Source of the DNA: Auanema rhodensis
Taxonomy: Eukaryota > Nematoda > Chromadorea > Rhabditida > Rhabditidae
Assembly: GCA_964057225.1 (NCBI GenBank)
Contig: CAXKVF010000076.1
Coordinates: 1-64,000 of the forward strand
Reading direction: 5' to 3'
DNA: 64,000 bases
Positions 37,829 to 52,788 of the stretch are shown here, one piece after another; the first letter of the stretch is position 1, and every line of letters begins with the position of its first letter. Made by a program: the position numbers and the translations under genes. Under the pieces are notes generated by a model that ran no database searches, was not told where the DNA came from, and saw nothing but the letters and a program-made list of their open reading frames with translations.

Positions 37829-40116
37829 GTGAACTTTAATTTATGCTAATTAAATGTACACGTGATGTGCACTTGGTATGTAACTCGCTTCACGTGAAAG
37901 ATAAAGAGATGCAGTTTTCAAAATTAGATTCCCCATGTCCATATTAGTCTAAAAACAAATTTTTATTGATATTGGTTCATGGTAACCATGACTTTGAAAT
38001 TTACGTGAACTTTAATTTATGCTAATTAAATGTACACGTGATGTGCACTTGGTATGTAACTCGCTTCACGTGAAAGATAAAGAGATGCGGTTTTCAAAAT
38101 TAGATTCCCCATGTCCATATTAGTCTAAAAACAAATTTTTATTGATATTGCTTCATGGTAACCATGACTTTGAAATTTACGTGAACTTTAATTTATGCTA
38201 ATTAAATGTACACGTGATGTGCACTTGGTATGTAACTCGCTTCACGTGAAAGATAAAGAGATGCGGTTTTTAAAATTAGATTCCTCATGTCCATATTAGT
38301 CTAAAAACAAATTTTTATTGATATTGGTGCATGGTAACCATGACTTTGAAATTTACGTGAACTTTAATTTATGCTAATTAAATGTACACGTAATGTGCAC
38401 TTGGTATGTAACTCGCTTCACGTGAAAGATAAAGAGATGCGGTTTTCAAAATTAGATTCCCCATGTCCATATTAGTCTAAAAACAAATTTTTATTGATAT
38501 TGGTGAATGGTAACCATGACTTTGAAATTTACGTGAACTTTAATTTATGCTAATTAAATGTACACGTGATGTGCACTTGGTATGTAACTCGCTTCACGTG
38601 AAAGATAAAGAGATGCGGTTTTCAAAATTAGATTCCCCATGTCCATATTAGTCTAAAAACAAATTTTTATTGATATTGCTTCATGGTAACCATGACTTTG
38701 AAATTTACGTGAACTTTAATTTATGCTAATTAAATGTACACGTGATGTGCACTTGGTATGTAACTCGCTTCACGTGAAAGATAAAGAGATGCGGTTTTCA
38801 AAATTAGATTCCTCATGTCTATATTAGTCTAAAAACAAATTTTTATTGATATTAGTTCATGGTAACCATGACTTTGAAATTTACGTGAACTTTAATTTAT
38901 GCTAATTAAATGTACACGTGATGTGCACTTGGTATGTAACTCGCTTCACGTGAAAGATAAAGAGATGCGGTTTTCAAAATTAGATTCCCCATGTCCATAT
39001 TAGTCTAAAAACAAATTTTTATTGATATTGGTTCATGGTAACCATGACTTTGAAATTTACGTGAACTTTAATTTATGCTAATTAAATGTACACGTGATGT
39101 GCACTTGGTATGTAACTCGCTTCACGTGAAAGATAAAGAGATGCGGTTTTCAAAATTAGATTCCCCATGTCCATATTAGTCTAAAAACAAATTTTTATTG
39201 ATATTGCTTCATGGTAACCATGACTTTGAAATTTACGTGAACTTTAATTTATGCTAATTAAATGTACACGTGATGTGCACTTGGTATGTAACTCGCTTCA
39301 CGTGAAAGATAAAGAGATGCAGTTTTCAAAATTAGATTCCCCATGTCCATATTAGTCTAAAAACAAATTTTTATTGATATTGGTTCATGGTAACCATGAC
39401 TTTGAAATTTACGTGAACTTTAATTTATGCTAATTAAATGTACACGTGATGTGCACTTGGTATGTAACTCGCTTCACGTGAAAGATAAAGAGATGCGGTT
39501 TTCAAAATTAGATTCCCCATGTCCATATTAGTCTAAAAACAAATTTTTATTGATATTGCTTCATGGTAACCATGACTTTGAAATTTACGTGAACTTTAAT
39601 TTATGCTAATTAAATGTACACGTGATGTGCACTTGGTATGTAACTCGCTTCACGTGAAAGATAAAGAGATGCGGTTTTTAAAATTAGATTCCTCATGTCC
39701 ATATTAGTCTAAAAACAAATTTTTATTGATATTGGTGCATGGTAACCATGACTTTGAAATTTACGTGAACTTTAATTTATGCTAATTAAATGTACACGTG
39801 ATGTGCACTTGGTATGTAACTCGCTTCACGTGAAAGATAAAGAGATGCGGTTTTCAAAATTAGATTCCCCATGTCCATATTAGTCTAAAAACAAATTTTT
39901 ATTGATATTGGTGAATGGTAACCATGACTTTGAAATTTACGTGAACTTTAATTTATGCTAATTAAATGTACACGTGATGTGCACTTGGTATGTAACTCGC
40001 TTCACGTGAAAGATAAAGAGATGCAGTTTTCAAAATCAGATTCCCCATGTCCATATTAGTCTAAAAACAAATTTTTATTGATATTGGTTCATGGTAACCA
40101 TGACTTTGAAATTTAC
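37301..40116 (+). repeat. 8-monomer (1408-bp) repeat, two copies
   Basis: Copy 1 is 37301-38708 and copy 2 is 38709-40116. Seven of eight units match in order: CCTC+GTCTATATT+AGTTCAT; plain; GCTTCAT; GCAGTT; GCTTCAT; GGTTTTTA+CCTC+GGTGCAT; GGTGAAT. The last unit differs: GCTTCAT in copy 1 against GCAGTT+AAATCAG in copy 2. The first three units also end the preceding 20-mer duplication, so this pair grew out of its 3' edge. CACGTAATG at 38389 is private to copy 1. Confidence 0.88.
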
Positions 40117-40996
40117 GTGAACTTTAATTTATGCTAATTAAATGTACACGTGATGTGCACTTGGTATGTAACTCGCTTCACGTGAAAGATAAAGAGATGC
40201 GGTTTTCAAAATTAGATTCCCCATGTCCATATTAGTCTAAAAACAAATTTTTATTGATATTAGTTCATGGTAACCATGACTTTGAAATTTACGTGAACTT
40301 TAATTTATGCTAATTAAATGTACACGTGATGTGCACTTGGTATGTAACTCGCTTCACGTGAAAGATAAAGAGATGCGGTTTTCAAAATTAGATTCCCCAT
40401 GTCCATATTAGTCTAAAAACAAATTTTTATTGATATTGGTTCATGGTAACCATGACTTTGAAATTTACGTGAACTTTAATTTATGCTAATTAAATGTACA
40501 CGTGATGTGCACTTGGTATGTAACTCGCTTCACGTGAAAGATAAAGAGATGCGGTTTTCAAAATTAGATTCCCCATGTCCATATTAGTCTAAAAACAAAT
40601 TTTTATTGATATTGCTTCATGGTAACCATGACTTTGAAATTTACGTGAACTTTAATTTATGCTAATTAAATGTACACGTGATGTGCACTTGGTATGTAAC
40701 TCGCTTCACGTGAAAGATAAAGAGATGCGGTTTTCAAAATTAGATTCCCCATGTCCATATTAGTCTAAAAACAAATTTTTATTGATATTAGTTCATGGTA
40801 ACCATGACTTTGAAATTTACGTGAACTTTAATTTATGCTAATTAAATGTACACGTGATGTGCACTTGGTATGTAACTCGCTTCACGTGAAAGATAAAGAG
40901 ATGCGGTTTTCAAAATTAGATTCCCCATGTCCATATTAGTCTAAAAACAAATTTTTATTGATATTGGTTCATGGTAACCATGACTTTGAAATTTAC

Positions 40997-42580
40997 GTGA
41001 ACTTTAATTTATGCTAATTAAATGTACACGTGATGTGCACTTGGTATGTAACTCGCTTCACGTGAAAGATAAAGAGATGCGGTTTTCAAAATTAGATTCC
41101 CCATGTCCATATTAGTCTAAAAACAAATTTTTATTGATATTGCTTCATGGTAACCATGACTTTGAAATTTACGTGAACTTTAATTTATGCTAATTAAATG
41201 TACACGTGATGTGCACTTGGTATGTAACTCGCTTCACGTGAAAGATAAAGAGATGCGGTTTTCAAAATTAGATTCCTCATGTCCATATTAGTCTAAAAAC
41301 AAATTTTTATTGATATTGGTGCATGGTAACCATGACTTTGAAATTTACGTGAACTTTAATTTATGCTAATTAAATGTACACGTGATGTGCACTTGGTATG
41401 TAACTCGCTTCACGTGAAAGATAAAGAGATGCGGTTTTCAAAATTAGATTCCCCATGTCCATATTAGTCTAAAAACAAATTTTTATTGATATTGGTTCAT
41501 GGTAACCATGACTTTGAAATTTACGTGAACTTTAATTTATGCTAATTAAATGTACACGTGATGTGCACTTGGTATGTAACTCGCTTCACGTGAAAGAAAA
41601 AGAGATGCGGTTTTCAAAATTAGATTCCCCATGTCCATATTAGTCTAAAAACAAATTTTTATTGATATTGCTTCATGGTAACCATGACTTTGAAATTTAC
41701 GTGAACTTTAATTTATGCTAATTAAATGTACACGTGATGTGCACTTGGTATGTAACTCGCTTCACGTGAAAGATAAAGAGATGCGGTTTTCAAAATTAGA
41801 TTCCTCATGTCCATATTAGTCTAAAAACAAATTTTTATTGATATTGGTGCATGGTAACCATGACTTTGAAATTTACGTGAACTTTAATTTATGCTAATTA
41901 AATGTACACGTGATGTGCACTTGGTATGTAACTCGCTTCACGTGAAAGATAAAGAGATGCGGTTTTCAAAATTAGATTCCCCATGTCCATATTAGTCTAA
42001 AAACAAATTTTTATTGATATTGGTTCATGGTAACCATGACTTTGAAATTTACGTGAACTTTAATTTATGCTAATTAAATGTACACGTGATGTGCACTTGG
42101 TATGTAACTCGCTTCACGTGAAAGATAAAGAGATGCGGTTTTCAAAATTAGATTCCCCATGTCCATATTAGTCTAAAAACAAATTTTTATTGATATTGCT
42201 TCATGGTAACCATGACTTTGAAATTTACGTGAACTTTAATTTATGCTAATTAAATGTACACGTGATGTGCACTTGGTATGTAACTCGCTTCACGTGAAAG
42301 ATAAAGAGATGCGGTTTTCAAAATTAGATTCCTCATGTCCATATTAGTCTAAAAACAAATTTTTATTGATATTGGTGCATGGTAACCATGACTTTGAAAT
42401 TTACGTGAACTTTAATTTATGCTAATTAAATGTACACGTGATGTGCACTTGGTATGTAACTCGCTTCACGTGAAAGATAAAGAGATGCGGTTTTCAAAAT
42501 TAGATTCCCCATGTCCATATTAGTCTAAAAACAAATTTTTATTGATATTGGTTCATGGTAACCATGACTTTGAAATTTAC
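40997..42580 (+). repeat. 3-monomer (528-bp) higher-order repeat, three copies
   Basis: GCTTCAT, then CCTC+GGTGCAT, then GGTTCAT units start at 40997, 41525 and 42053, each set 528 bp long. The middle set begins with a GAAAGAAAAAG unit. The same triplet returns at 43813-44340. The GAAAAAG mark reappears at 42581, 43637, 43813, 44341, 46277 and about 60181. Confidence 0.82.
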
Positions 42581-43284
42581 GTGAACTTTAATTTATGCTA
42601 ATTAAATGTACACGTGATGTGCACTTGGTATGTAACTCGCTTCACGTGAAAGAAAAAGAGATGCGGTTTTCAAAATTAGATTCCCCATGTCCATATTAGT
42701 CTAAAAACAAATTTTTATTGATATTGGTGCATGGTAACCATGACTTTGAAATTTACGTGAACTTTAATTTATGCTAATTAAATGTACACGTGATGTGCAC
42801 TTGGTATGTAACTCGCTTCACGTGAAAGATGAAGAGATGCGGTTTTCAAAATTAGATTCCCCATGTCCATATTAGTCTAAAAACAAATTTTTATTGATAT
42901 TGGTTCATGGTAACCATGACTTTGAAATTTACGTGAACTTTAATTTATGCTAATTAAATGTACACGTGATGTGCACTTGGTATGTAACTCGCTTCACGTG
43001 AAAGATAAAGAGATGCGGTTTTCAAAATTAGATTCCCCATGTCCATATTAGTCTAAAAACAAATTTTTATTGATATTAGTTCATGGTAACCATGACTTTG
43101 AAATTTACGTGAACTTTAATTTATGCTAATTAAATGTACACGTGATGTGCACTTGGTATGTAACTCGCTTCACGTGAAAGATAAAGAGATGCGGTTTTCA
43201 AAATTAGATTCCCCATGTCCATATTAGTCTAAAAACAAATTTTTATTGATATTAGTTCATGGTAACCATGACTTTGAAATTTAC

Positions 43285-46200
43285 GTGAACTTTAATTTAT
43301 GCTAATTAAATGTACACGTGATGTGCACTTGGTATGTAACTCGCTTCACGTGAAAGATAAAGAGATGCGGTTTTCAAAATTAGATTCCCCATGTCCATAT
43401 TAGTCTAAAACCAAATTTTTATTGATATTGGTTCATGGTAACCATGACTTTGAAATTTACGTGAACTTTAATTTATGCTAATTAAATGTACACGTGATGT
43501 GCACTTGGTATGTAACTCGCTTCACGTGAAAGATAAAGAGATGCGGTTTTCAAAATTAGATTCCCCATGTCCATATTAGTCTAAAAACAAATTTTTATTG
43601 ATATTGGTTCATGGTAACCATGACTTTGAAATTTACGTGAACTTTAATTTATGCTAATTAAATGTACACGTGATGTGCACTTGGTATGTAACTCGCTTCA
43701 CGTGAAAGAAAAAGAGATGCGGTTTTCAAAATTAGATTCCCCATGTCCATATTAGTCTAAAAACAAATTTTTATTGATATTGGTGCATGGTAACCATGAC
43801 TTTGAAATTTACGTGAACTTTAATTTATGCTAATTAAATGTACACGTGATGTGCACTTGGTATGTAACTCGCTTCACGTGAAAGAAAAAGAGATGCGGTT
43901 TTCAAAATTAGATTCCCCATGTCCATATTAGTCTAAAAACAAATTTTTATTGATATTGCTTCATGGTAACCATGACTTTGAAATTTACGTGAACTTTAAT
44001 TTATGCTAATTAAATGTACACGTGATGTGCACTTGGTATGTAACTCGCTTCACGTGAAAGATAAAGAGATGCGGTTTTCAAAATTAGATTCCTCATGTCC
44101 ATATTAGTCTAAAAACAAATTTTTATTGATATTGGTGCATGGTAACCATGACTTTGAAATTTACGTGAACTTTAATTTATGCTAATTAAATGTACACGTG
44201 ATGTGCACTTGGTATGTAACTCGCTTCACGTGAAAGATAAAGAGATGCGGTTTTCAAAATTAGATTCCCCATGTCCATATTAGTCTAAAAACAAATTTGT
44301 ATTGATATTGGTTCATGGTAACCATGACTTTGAAATTTACGTGAACTTTAATTTATGCTAATTAAATGTACACGTGATGTGCACTTGGTATGTAACTCGC
44401 TTCACGTGAAAGAAAAAGAGATGCGGTTTTCAAAATTAGATTCCCCATGTCCATATTAGTCTAAAAACAAATTTTTATTGATATTGGTGCATGGTAACCA
44501 TGACTTTGAAATTTACGTGAACTTTAATTTATGCTAATTAAATGTACACGTGATGTGCACTTGGTATGTAACTCGCTTCACGTGAAAGATGAAGAGATGC
44601 GGTTTTCAAAATTAGATTCCCCATGTCCATATTAGTCTAAAAACAAATTTTTATTGATATTGGTTCATGGTAACCATGACTTTGAAATTTACGTGAACTT
44701 TAATTTATGCTAATTAAATGTACACGTGATGTGCACTTGGTATGTAACTCGCTTCACGTGAAAGATAAAGAGATGCGGTTTTCAAAATTAGATTCCCCAT
44801 GTCCATATTAGTCTAAAAACAAATTTTTATTGATATTGGTGCATGGTAACCATGACTTTGAAATTTACGTGAACTTTAATTTATGCTAATTAAATGTACA
44901 CGTGATGTGCACTTGGTATGTAACTCGCTTCACGTGAAAGATAAAGAGATGCGGTTTTCAAAATTAGATTCCCCATGTCCATATTAGTCTAAAAACAAAT
45001 TTTTATTGATATTGGTTCATGGTAACCATGACTTTGAAATTTACGTGAACTTCAATTTATGCTAATTAAATGTACACGTGATGTGCACTTGGTATGTAAC
45101 TCGCTTCACGTGAAAGATAAAGAGATGCGGTTTTCAAAATTAGATTCCCCATGTCCATATTAGTCTAAAAACAAATTTTTATTGATATTAGTTCATGGTA
45201 ACCATGACTTTGAAATTTACGTGAACTTTAATTTATGCTAATTAAATGTACACGTGATGTGCACTTGGTATGTAACTCGCTTCACGTGAAAGATAAAGAG
45301 ATGCGGTTTTCAAAATTAGATTCCCCATGTCCATATTAGTCTAAAAACAAATTTTTATTGATATTGGTTCATGGTAACCATGACTTTGAAATTTACGTGA
45401 ACTTTAATTTATGCTAATTAAATGTACACGTGATGTGCACTTGGTATGTAACTCGCTTCACGTGAAAGATAAAGAGATGCGGTTTTCAAAATTAGATTCC
45501 CCATGTCCATATTAGTCTAAAAACAAATTTTTATTGATATTAGTTCATGGTAACCATGACTTTGAAATTTACGTGAACTTTAATTTATGCTAATTAAATG
45601 TACACGTGATGTGCACTTGGTATGTAACTCGCTTCACGTGAAAGATAAAGAGATGCGGTTTTCAAAATTAGATTCCCCATGTCCATATTAGTCTAAAAAC
45701 AAATTTTTATTGATATTGGTTCATGGTAACCATGACTTTGAAATTTACGTGAACTTTAATTTATGCTAATTAAATGTACACGTGATGTGCACTTGGTATG
45801 TAACTCGCTTCACGTGAAAGATAAAGAGATGCGGTTTTCAAAATTAGATTCCCCATGTCCATATTAGTCTAAAAACAAATTTTTATTGATATTAGTTCAT
45901 GGTAACCATGACTTTGAAATTTACGTGAACTTTAATTTATGCTAATTAAATGTACACGTGATGTGCACTTGGTATGTAACTCGCTTCACGTGAAAGATAA
46001 AGAGATGCGGTTTTCAAAATTAGATTCCCCATGTCCATATTAGTCTAAAACCAAATTTTTATTGATATTGGTTCATGGTAACCATGACTTTGAAATTTAC
46101 GTGAACTTTAATTTATGCTAATTAAATGTACACGTGATGTGCACTTGGTATGTAACTCGCTTCACGTGAAAGATAAAGAGATGCGGTTTTCAAAATTAGA

Positions 46201-46452
46201 TTCCCCATGTCCATATTAGTCTAAAAACAAATTTTTATTGATATTGGTTCATGGTAACCATGACTTTGAAATTTACGTGAACTTTAATTTATGCTAATTA
46301 AATGTACACGTGATGTGCACTTGGTATGTAACTCGCTTCACGTGAAAGAAAAAGAGATGCGGTTTTCAAAATTAGATTCCCCATGTCCATATTAGTCTAA
46401 AAACAAATTTTTATTGATATTGGTGCATGGTAACCATGACTTTGAAATTTAC
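43285..46452 (+). repeat. 15-monomer-spaced short block (AAAACCAAAT unit)
   Basis: A unit with AAAACCAAAT (43285 and 45925, 2640 bp apart) is preceded by an AGTTCAT unit and followed by a plain unit and a GAAAAAG+GGTGCAT unit in both places. The match covers about four units; the next unit differs (GCTTCAT against GGTTCAT). Between the copies, 45045-46100 alternates AGTTCAT and GGTTCAT units as a 2-monomer (352-bp) repeat. Confidence 0.75.
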
Positions 46453-47508
46453 GTGAACTTTAATTTATGCTAATTAAATGTACACGTGATGTGCACTTGG
46501 TATGTAACTCGCTTCACGTGAAAGATAAAGAGATGCGGTTTTCAAAATTAGATTCCCCATGTCCATATTAGTCTAAAAACAAATTTTTATTGATATTGGT
46601 TCATGGTAACCATGACTTTGAAATTTACGTGAACTTTAATTTATGCTAATTAAATGTACACGTGATGTGCACTTGGTATGTAACTCGCTTCACGTGAAAG
46701 ATAAAGAGATGCGGTTTTCAAAATTAGATTCCCCATGTCCATATTAGTCTAAAAACAGATTTTTATTGATATTAGTTCATGGTAACCATGACTTTGAAAT
46801 TTACGTGAACTTTAATTTATGCTAATTAAATGTACACGTGATGTGCACTTGGTATGTAACTCGCTTCACGTGAAAGATAAAGAGATGCGGTTTTCAAAAT
46901 TAGATTCCCCATGTCCATATTAGTCTAAAAACAAATTTTTATTGATATTGGTTCATGGTAACCATGACTTTGAAATTTACGTGAACTTTAATTTATGCTA
47001 ATTAAATGTACACGTGATGTGCACTTGGTATGTAACTCGCTTCACGTGAAAGATAAAGAGATGCGGTTTTCAAAATTAGATTCCCCATGTCCATATTAGT
47101 CTAAAAACAAATTTTTATTGATATTGCTTCATGGTAACCATGACTTTGAAATTTACGTGAACTTTAATTTATGCTAATTAAATGTACACGTGATGTGCAC
47201 TTGGTATGTAACTCGCTTCACGTGAAAGATAAAGAGATGCGGTTTTCAAAATTAGATTCCCCATGTCCATATTAGTCTAAAAACAAATTTTTATTGATAT
47301 TGGTGAATGGTAACCATGACTTTGAAATTTACGTGAACTTTAATTTATGCTAATTAAATGTACACGTGATGTGCACTTGGTATGTAACTCGCTTCACGTG
47401 AAAGATGAAGAGATGCGGTTTTCAAAATTAGATTCCTCATGTCCATATTAGTCTAAAAACAAATTTTTATTGATATTGGTTCATGGTAACCATGACTTTG
47501 AAATTTAC

Positions 47509-48212
47509 GTGAACTTTAATTTATGCTAATTAAATGTACACGTGATGTGCACTTGGTATGTAACTCGCTTCACGTGAAAGATAAAGAGATGCGGTTTTCA
47601 AAATTAGATTCCCCATGTCCATATTAGTCTAAAAACAAATTTTTATTGATATTGGTGAATGGTAACCATGACTTTGAAATTTACGTGAACTTTAATTTAT
47701 GCTAATTAAATGTACACGTGATGTGCACTTGGTATGTAACTCGCTTCACGTGAAAGATGAAGAGATGCGGTTTTCAAAATTAGATTCCTCATGTCCATAT
47801 TAGTCTAAAAACAAATTTTTATTGATATTGGTTCATGGTAACCATGACTTTGAAATTTACGTGAACTTTAATTTATGCTAATTAAATGTACACGTGATGT
47901 GCACTTGGTATGTAACTCGCTTCACGTGAAAGATAAAGAGATGCGGTTTTCAAAATTAGATTCCCCATGTCCATATTAGTCTAAAAACAAATTTTTATTG
48001 ATATTGGTACATGGTAACCATGACTTTGAAATTTACGTGAACTTTAATTTATGCTAATTAAATGTACACGTGATGTGCACTTGGTATGTAACTCGCTTCA
48101 CGTGAAAGATAAAGAGATTCGGTTTTCAAAATTAGATTCCCCATGTCCATATTAGTCTAAAAACAAATTTTTATTGATATTGGTTCATGGTAACCATGAC
48201 TTTGAAATTTAC
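47509..48212 (+). repeat. 4-unit cassette repeated at the window end (90-monomer offset)
   Basis: Units GGTGAAT; GATG+CCTC; GGTACAT; GAGATTCGG occur here and again from 63349 to the window end, exactly 15840 bp (90 monomers) away. GGTACAT and GAGATTCGG are found nowhere else in the window, so this is shared descent, not convergence. Confidence 0.85.
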
Positions 48213-48740
48213 GTGAACTTTAATTTATGCTAATTAAATGTACACGTGATGTGCACTTGGTATGTAACTCGCTTCACGTGAAAGATAAAGAGATGCGGTT
48301 TTCAAAATTAGATTCCCCATGTCCATATTAGTCTAAAAACAAATTTTTATTGATATTGGTTCATGGTAACCATGACTTTGAAATTTACGTGAACTTTAAT
48401 TTATGCTAATTAAATGTACACGTGATGTGCACTTGGTATGTAACTCGCTTCACGTGAAAGATAAAGAGATGCGGTTTTCAAAATTAGATTCCCCATGTCC
48501 ATATTAGTCTAAAAACAAATTTTTATTGATATTGGTTCATGGTAACCATGACTTTGAAATTTACGTGAACTTTAATTTATGCTAATTAAATGTACACGTG
48601 ATGTGCACTTGGTATGTAACTCGCTTCACGTGAAAGATAAAGAGATGCGGTTTTCAAAATTAGATTCCCCATGTCCATATTAGTCTAAAAACAAATTTTT
48701 ATTAATATTGGTGCATGGTAACCATGACTTTGAAATTTAC

Positions 48741-50852
48741 GTGAACTTTAATTTATGCTAATTAAATGTACACGTGATGTGCACTTGGTATGTAACTCGC
48801 TTCACGTGAAAGATAAAGAGATGCGGTTTTCAAAATTAGATTCCTCATGTCTATATTAGTCTAAAAACAAATTTTTATTGATATTGGTTCATGGTAACCA
48901 TGACTTTGAAATTTACGTGAACTTTAATTTATGCTAATTAAATGTACACGTGATGTGCACTTGGTATGTAACTCGCTTCACGTGAAAGATAAAGAGATGC
49001 GGTTTTCAAAATTAGATTCCCCATGTCCATATTAGTCTAAAAACAAATTTTTATTGATATTGCTTCATGGTAACCATGACTTTGAAATTTACGTGAACTT
49101 TAATTTATGCTAATTAAATGTACACGTGATGTGCACTTGGTATGTAACTCGCTTCACGTGAAAGATAAAGAGATGCGGTTTTCAAAATTAGATTCCCCAT
49201 GTCCATATTAGTCTCAACACAAATTTTTATTGATATTGCTTCATGGTAACCATGACTTTGAAATTTACGTGAACTTTAATTTATGCTAATTAAATGTACA
49301 CGTGATGTGCACTTGGTATGTAACTCGCTTCACGTGAAAGATAAAGAGATGCGGTTTGCAAAATTAGATTCCCCATGTCCATATTAGTCTAAAAACAAAT
49401 TTTTATTGATATTGCTTCATGGTAACCATGACTTTGAAATTTACGTGAACTTTAATTTATGCTAATTAAATGTACACGTGATGTGCTCTTGGTATGTAAC
49501 TCGCTTCACGTGAAAGATAAAGAAATGCGGTTTTCAAAATTAGATTCCCCATGTCCATATTAGTCTAAAAACAAATTTTTATTGATATTGGTTCATGGTA
49601 ACCATGACTTTGAAATTTACGTGAACTTTAATTTATGCTAATTAAATGTACACGTGATGTGCACTTGGTATGTAACTCGCTTCACGTGAAAGATAAAGAG
49701 ATGCGGTTTTCAAAATTAGATTCCCCATGTCCATATTAGTCTAAAAACAAATTTTTATTGATATTGCTTCATGGTAACCATGACTTTGAAATTTACGTGA
49801 ACTTTAATTTATGCTAATTAAATGTACACGTGATGTGCACTTGGTATGTAACTCGCTTCACGTGAATGATAAAGAGATGCGGTTTTCAAAATTAGATTCC
49901 CCATGTCCATATTAGTCTAAAAACAAATTTTTATTGATATTGCTTCATGGTAACCATGACTTTGAAATTTACGTGAACTTTAATTTATGCTAATTAAATG
50001 TACACGTGATGTGCACTTGGTATGTAACTCGCTCCACGTGAAAGATAAAGAGATGCGGTTTTCAAAATTAGATTCCCCATGTCCATATTAGTCTAAAAAC
50101 AAATTTTTATTGTTATTGGTGCATGGTAACCATGACTTTGAAATTTACGTGAACTTTAATTTATGCTAATTAAATGTACACGTGATGTGCACTTGGTATG
50201 TAACTCGCTTCACGTGAAAGATAAAGAGATGCGGTTTTCAAAATTAGATTCCCCATGTCCATATTAGTCTAAAAACAAATTTTTATTGATATTTGTGCAT
50301 GGTAACCATGACTTTGAAATTTACGTGAACTTTAATTTATGCTAATTAAATGTACACGTGATGTGCACTTGGTATGTAACTCGCTTCACGTGAAAGATGA
50401 AGAGATGCGGTTTTCAAAATTAGATTCCCCATGTCCATATTAGTCTAAAAACAAATTTTTATTGATATTGGTTCATGGTAACCATGACTTTGAAATTTAC
50501 GTGAACTTTAATTTATGCTAATTAAATATACACGTGATGTGCACTTGGTATGTAACTCGCTTCACGTGAAAGATAAAGAGATGCGGTTTTCAAAATTAGA
50601 TTCCCCATGTCCATATTAGTCTAAAAACAAATTTTTATTGATATTGGTGCATGGTAACCATGACTTTGAAATTTACGTGAACTTTAATTTATGCTAATTA
50701 AATGTACACGTGATGTGCACTTGGTATGTAACTCGCTTCACGTGAAAGATAAAGAGATGCGGTTTTTAAAATTAGATTCCCCATGTCCATATTAGTCTAA
50801 AAACAAATTTTTATTGATATTGGTTCATGGTAACCATGACTTTGAAATTTAC
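48741..50852 (+). repeat. 12-unit block, copy 1
   Basis: Units in order: CCTC+GTCTATATT; GCTTCAT; GTCTCAACAC; GGTTTGCA; GTGCTCTTGG+AAATGCGG; GCTTCAT; GTGAATGAT; CTCCACGTG; ATTTGTGCAT; GATG; AAATATACAC; GGTTTTTA. Most of these marks occur only in this block and its relatives to the right. TTGTTATTGG at about 50110 is private to this copy. Confidence 0.88.
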
Positions 50853-51204
50853 GTGAACTTTAATTTATGCTAATTAAATGTACACGTGATGTGCACTTGG
50901 TATGTAACTCGCTTCACGTGAAAGATAAAGAGATGCGGTTTTCAAAATTAGATTCCCCATGTCCATATTAGTCTAAAAACAAATTTTTATTGATATTGGT
51001 TCATGGTAACCATGACTTTGAAATTTACGTGAACTTTAATTTATGCTAATTAAATGTACACGTGATGTGCACTTGGTATGTAACTCGCTTCACGTGAAAG
51101 ATAAAGAGATGCGGTTTTCAAAATTAGATTCCCCATGTCCATATTAGTCTAAAAACAAATTTTTATTGATATTGGTTCATGGTAACCATGACTTTGAAAT
51201 TTAC

Positions 51205-52612
51205 GTGAACTTTAATTTATGCTAATTAAATGTACACGTGATGTGCACTTGGTATGTAACTCGCTTCACGTGAAAGATAAAGAGATGCGGTTTTCAAAAT
51301 TAGATTCCCCATGTCCATATTAGTCTAAAAACAAATTTTTATTGATATTGGTTCATGGTAACCATGACTTTGAATTTTACGTGAACTTTAATTTATGCTA
51401 ATTAAATGTACACGTGATGTGCACTTGGTATGTAACTCGCTTCACGTGAAAGATAAAGAGATGCGGTTTCCAAAATTAGATTCCCCATGTCCATATTAGT
51501 CTAAAAACAAATTTTTATTGATATTGGTTCATGGTAACCATGACTTTGAAATTTACGTGAACTTTAATTAATGCTAATTAAATGTACACGTGATGTGCAC
51601 TTGGTATGTAACTCGCTTCACGTGAAAGATAAAGAGATGCGGTTTTCAAAATTAGATTCCCCATGTCCATATTAGTCTAAAAACAAATTTTTATTGATAT
51701 TGCTTCATGGTAACCATGACTTTGAAATTTACGTGAACTTTAATTTATGCTAATTAAATGTACACGTGATGTGCACTTGGTATGTAACTCGCTTCACGTG
51801 AAAGATAAAGAGATGCAGTTTTCAAAATTAGATTCCCCATGTCCATATTAGTCTAAAAACAAATTTTTATTGATATTGGTTCATGGTAACCATGACTTTG
51901 AAATTTACGTGAACTTTAATTTATGCTAATTAAATGTACACGTGATGTGCACTTGGTATGTAACTCGCTTCACGTGAAAGATAAAGAGATGCGGTTTTCA
52001 AAATTAGATTCCCCATGTCCATATTAGTCTAAAAACAAATTTTTATTGATATTGCTTCATGGTAACCATGACTTTGAAATTTACGTGAACTTTAATTTAT
52101 GCTAATTAAATGTACACGTGATGTGCACTTGGTATGTAACTCGCTTCACGTGAAAGATAAAGAGATGCGGTTTTTAAAATTAGATTCCTCATGTCCATAT
52201 TAGTCTAAAAACAAATTTTTATTGATATTGGTGCATGGTAACCATGACTTTGAAATTTACGTGAACTTTAATTTATGCTAATTAAATGTACACGTGATGT
52301 GCACTTGGTATGTAACTCGCTTCACGTGAAAGATAAAGAGATGCGGTTTTCAAAATTAGATTCCCCATGTCCATATTAGTCTAAAAACAAATTTTTATTG
52401 ATATTGGTGAATGGTAACCATGACTTTGAAATTTACGTGAACTTTAATTTATGCTAATTAAATGTACACGTGATGTGCACTTGGTATGTAACTCGCTTCA
52501 CGTGAAAGATAAAGAGATGCAGTTTTCAAAATCAGATTCCCCATGTCCATATTAGTCTAAAAACAAATTTTTATTGATATTGGTTCATGGTAACCATGAC
52601 TTTGAAATTTAC
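51205..52612 (+). repeat. 8-unit block repeated 41 monomers downstream
   Basis: Units in order: GAATTTTACG; GGTTTCCA; TTAATTAATGC; GCAGTT; GCTTCAT; GGTTTTTA+CCTC+GGTGCAT; GGTGAAT; GCAGTT+AAATCAG. The same order starts at 58421, 7216 bp away. The last five units also match 39237-40116, 71 monomers upstream (12496 bp), so this cassette occurs three times in the window. Confidence 0.87.
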
Positions 52613-52788
52613 GTGAACTTTAATTTATGCTAATTAAATGTACACGTGATGTGCACTTGGTATGTAACTCGCTTCACGTGAAAGATAAAGAGATGCGGTT
52701 TTCAAAATTAGATTCCTCATGTCTATATTAGTCTAAAAACAAATTTTTATTGATATTGGTGCATGGTAACCATGACTTTGAAATTTAC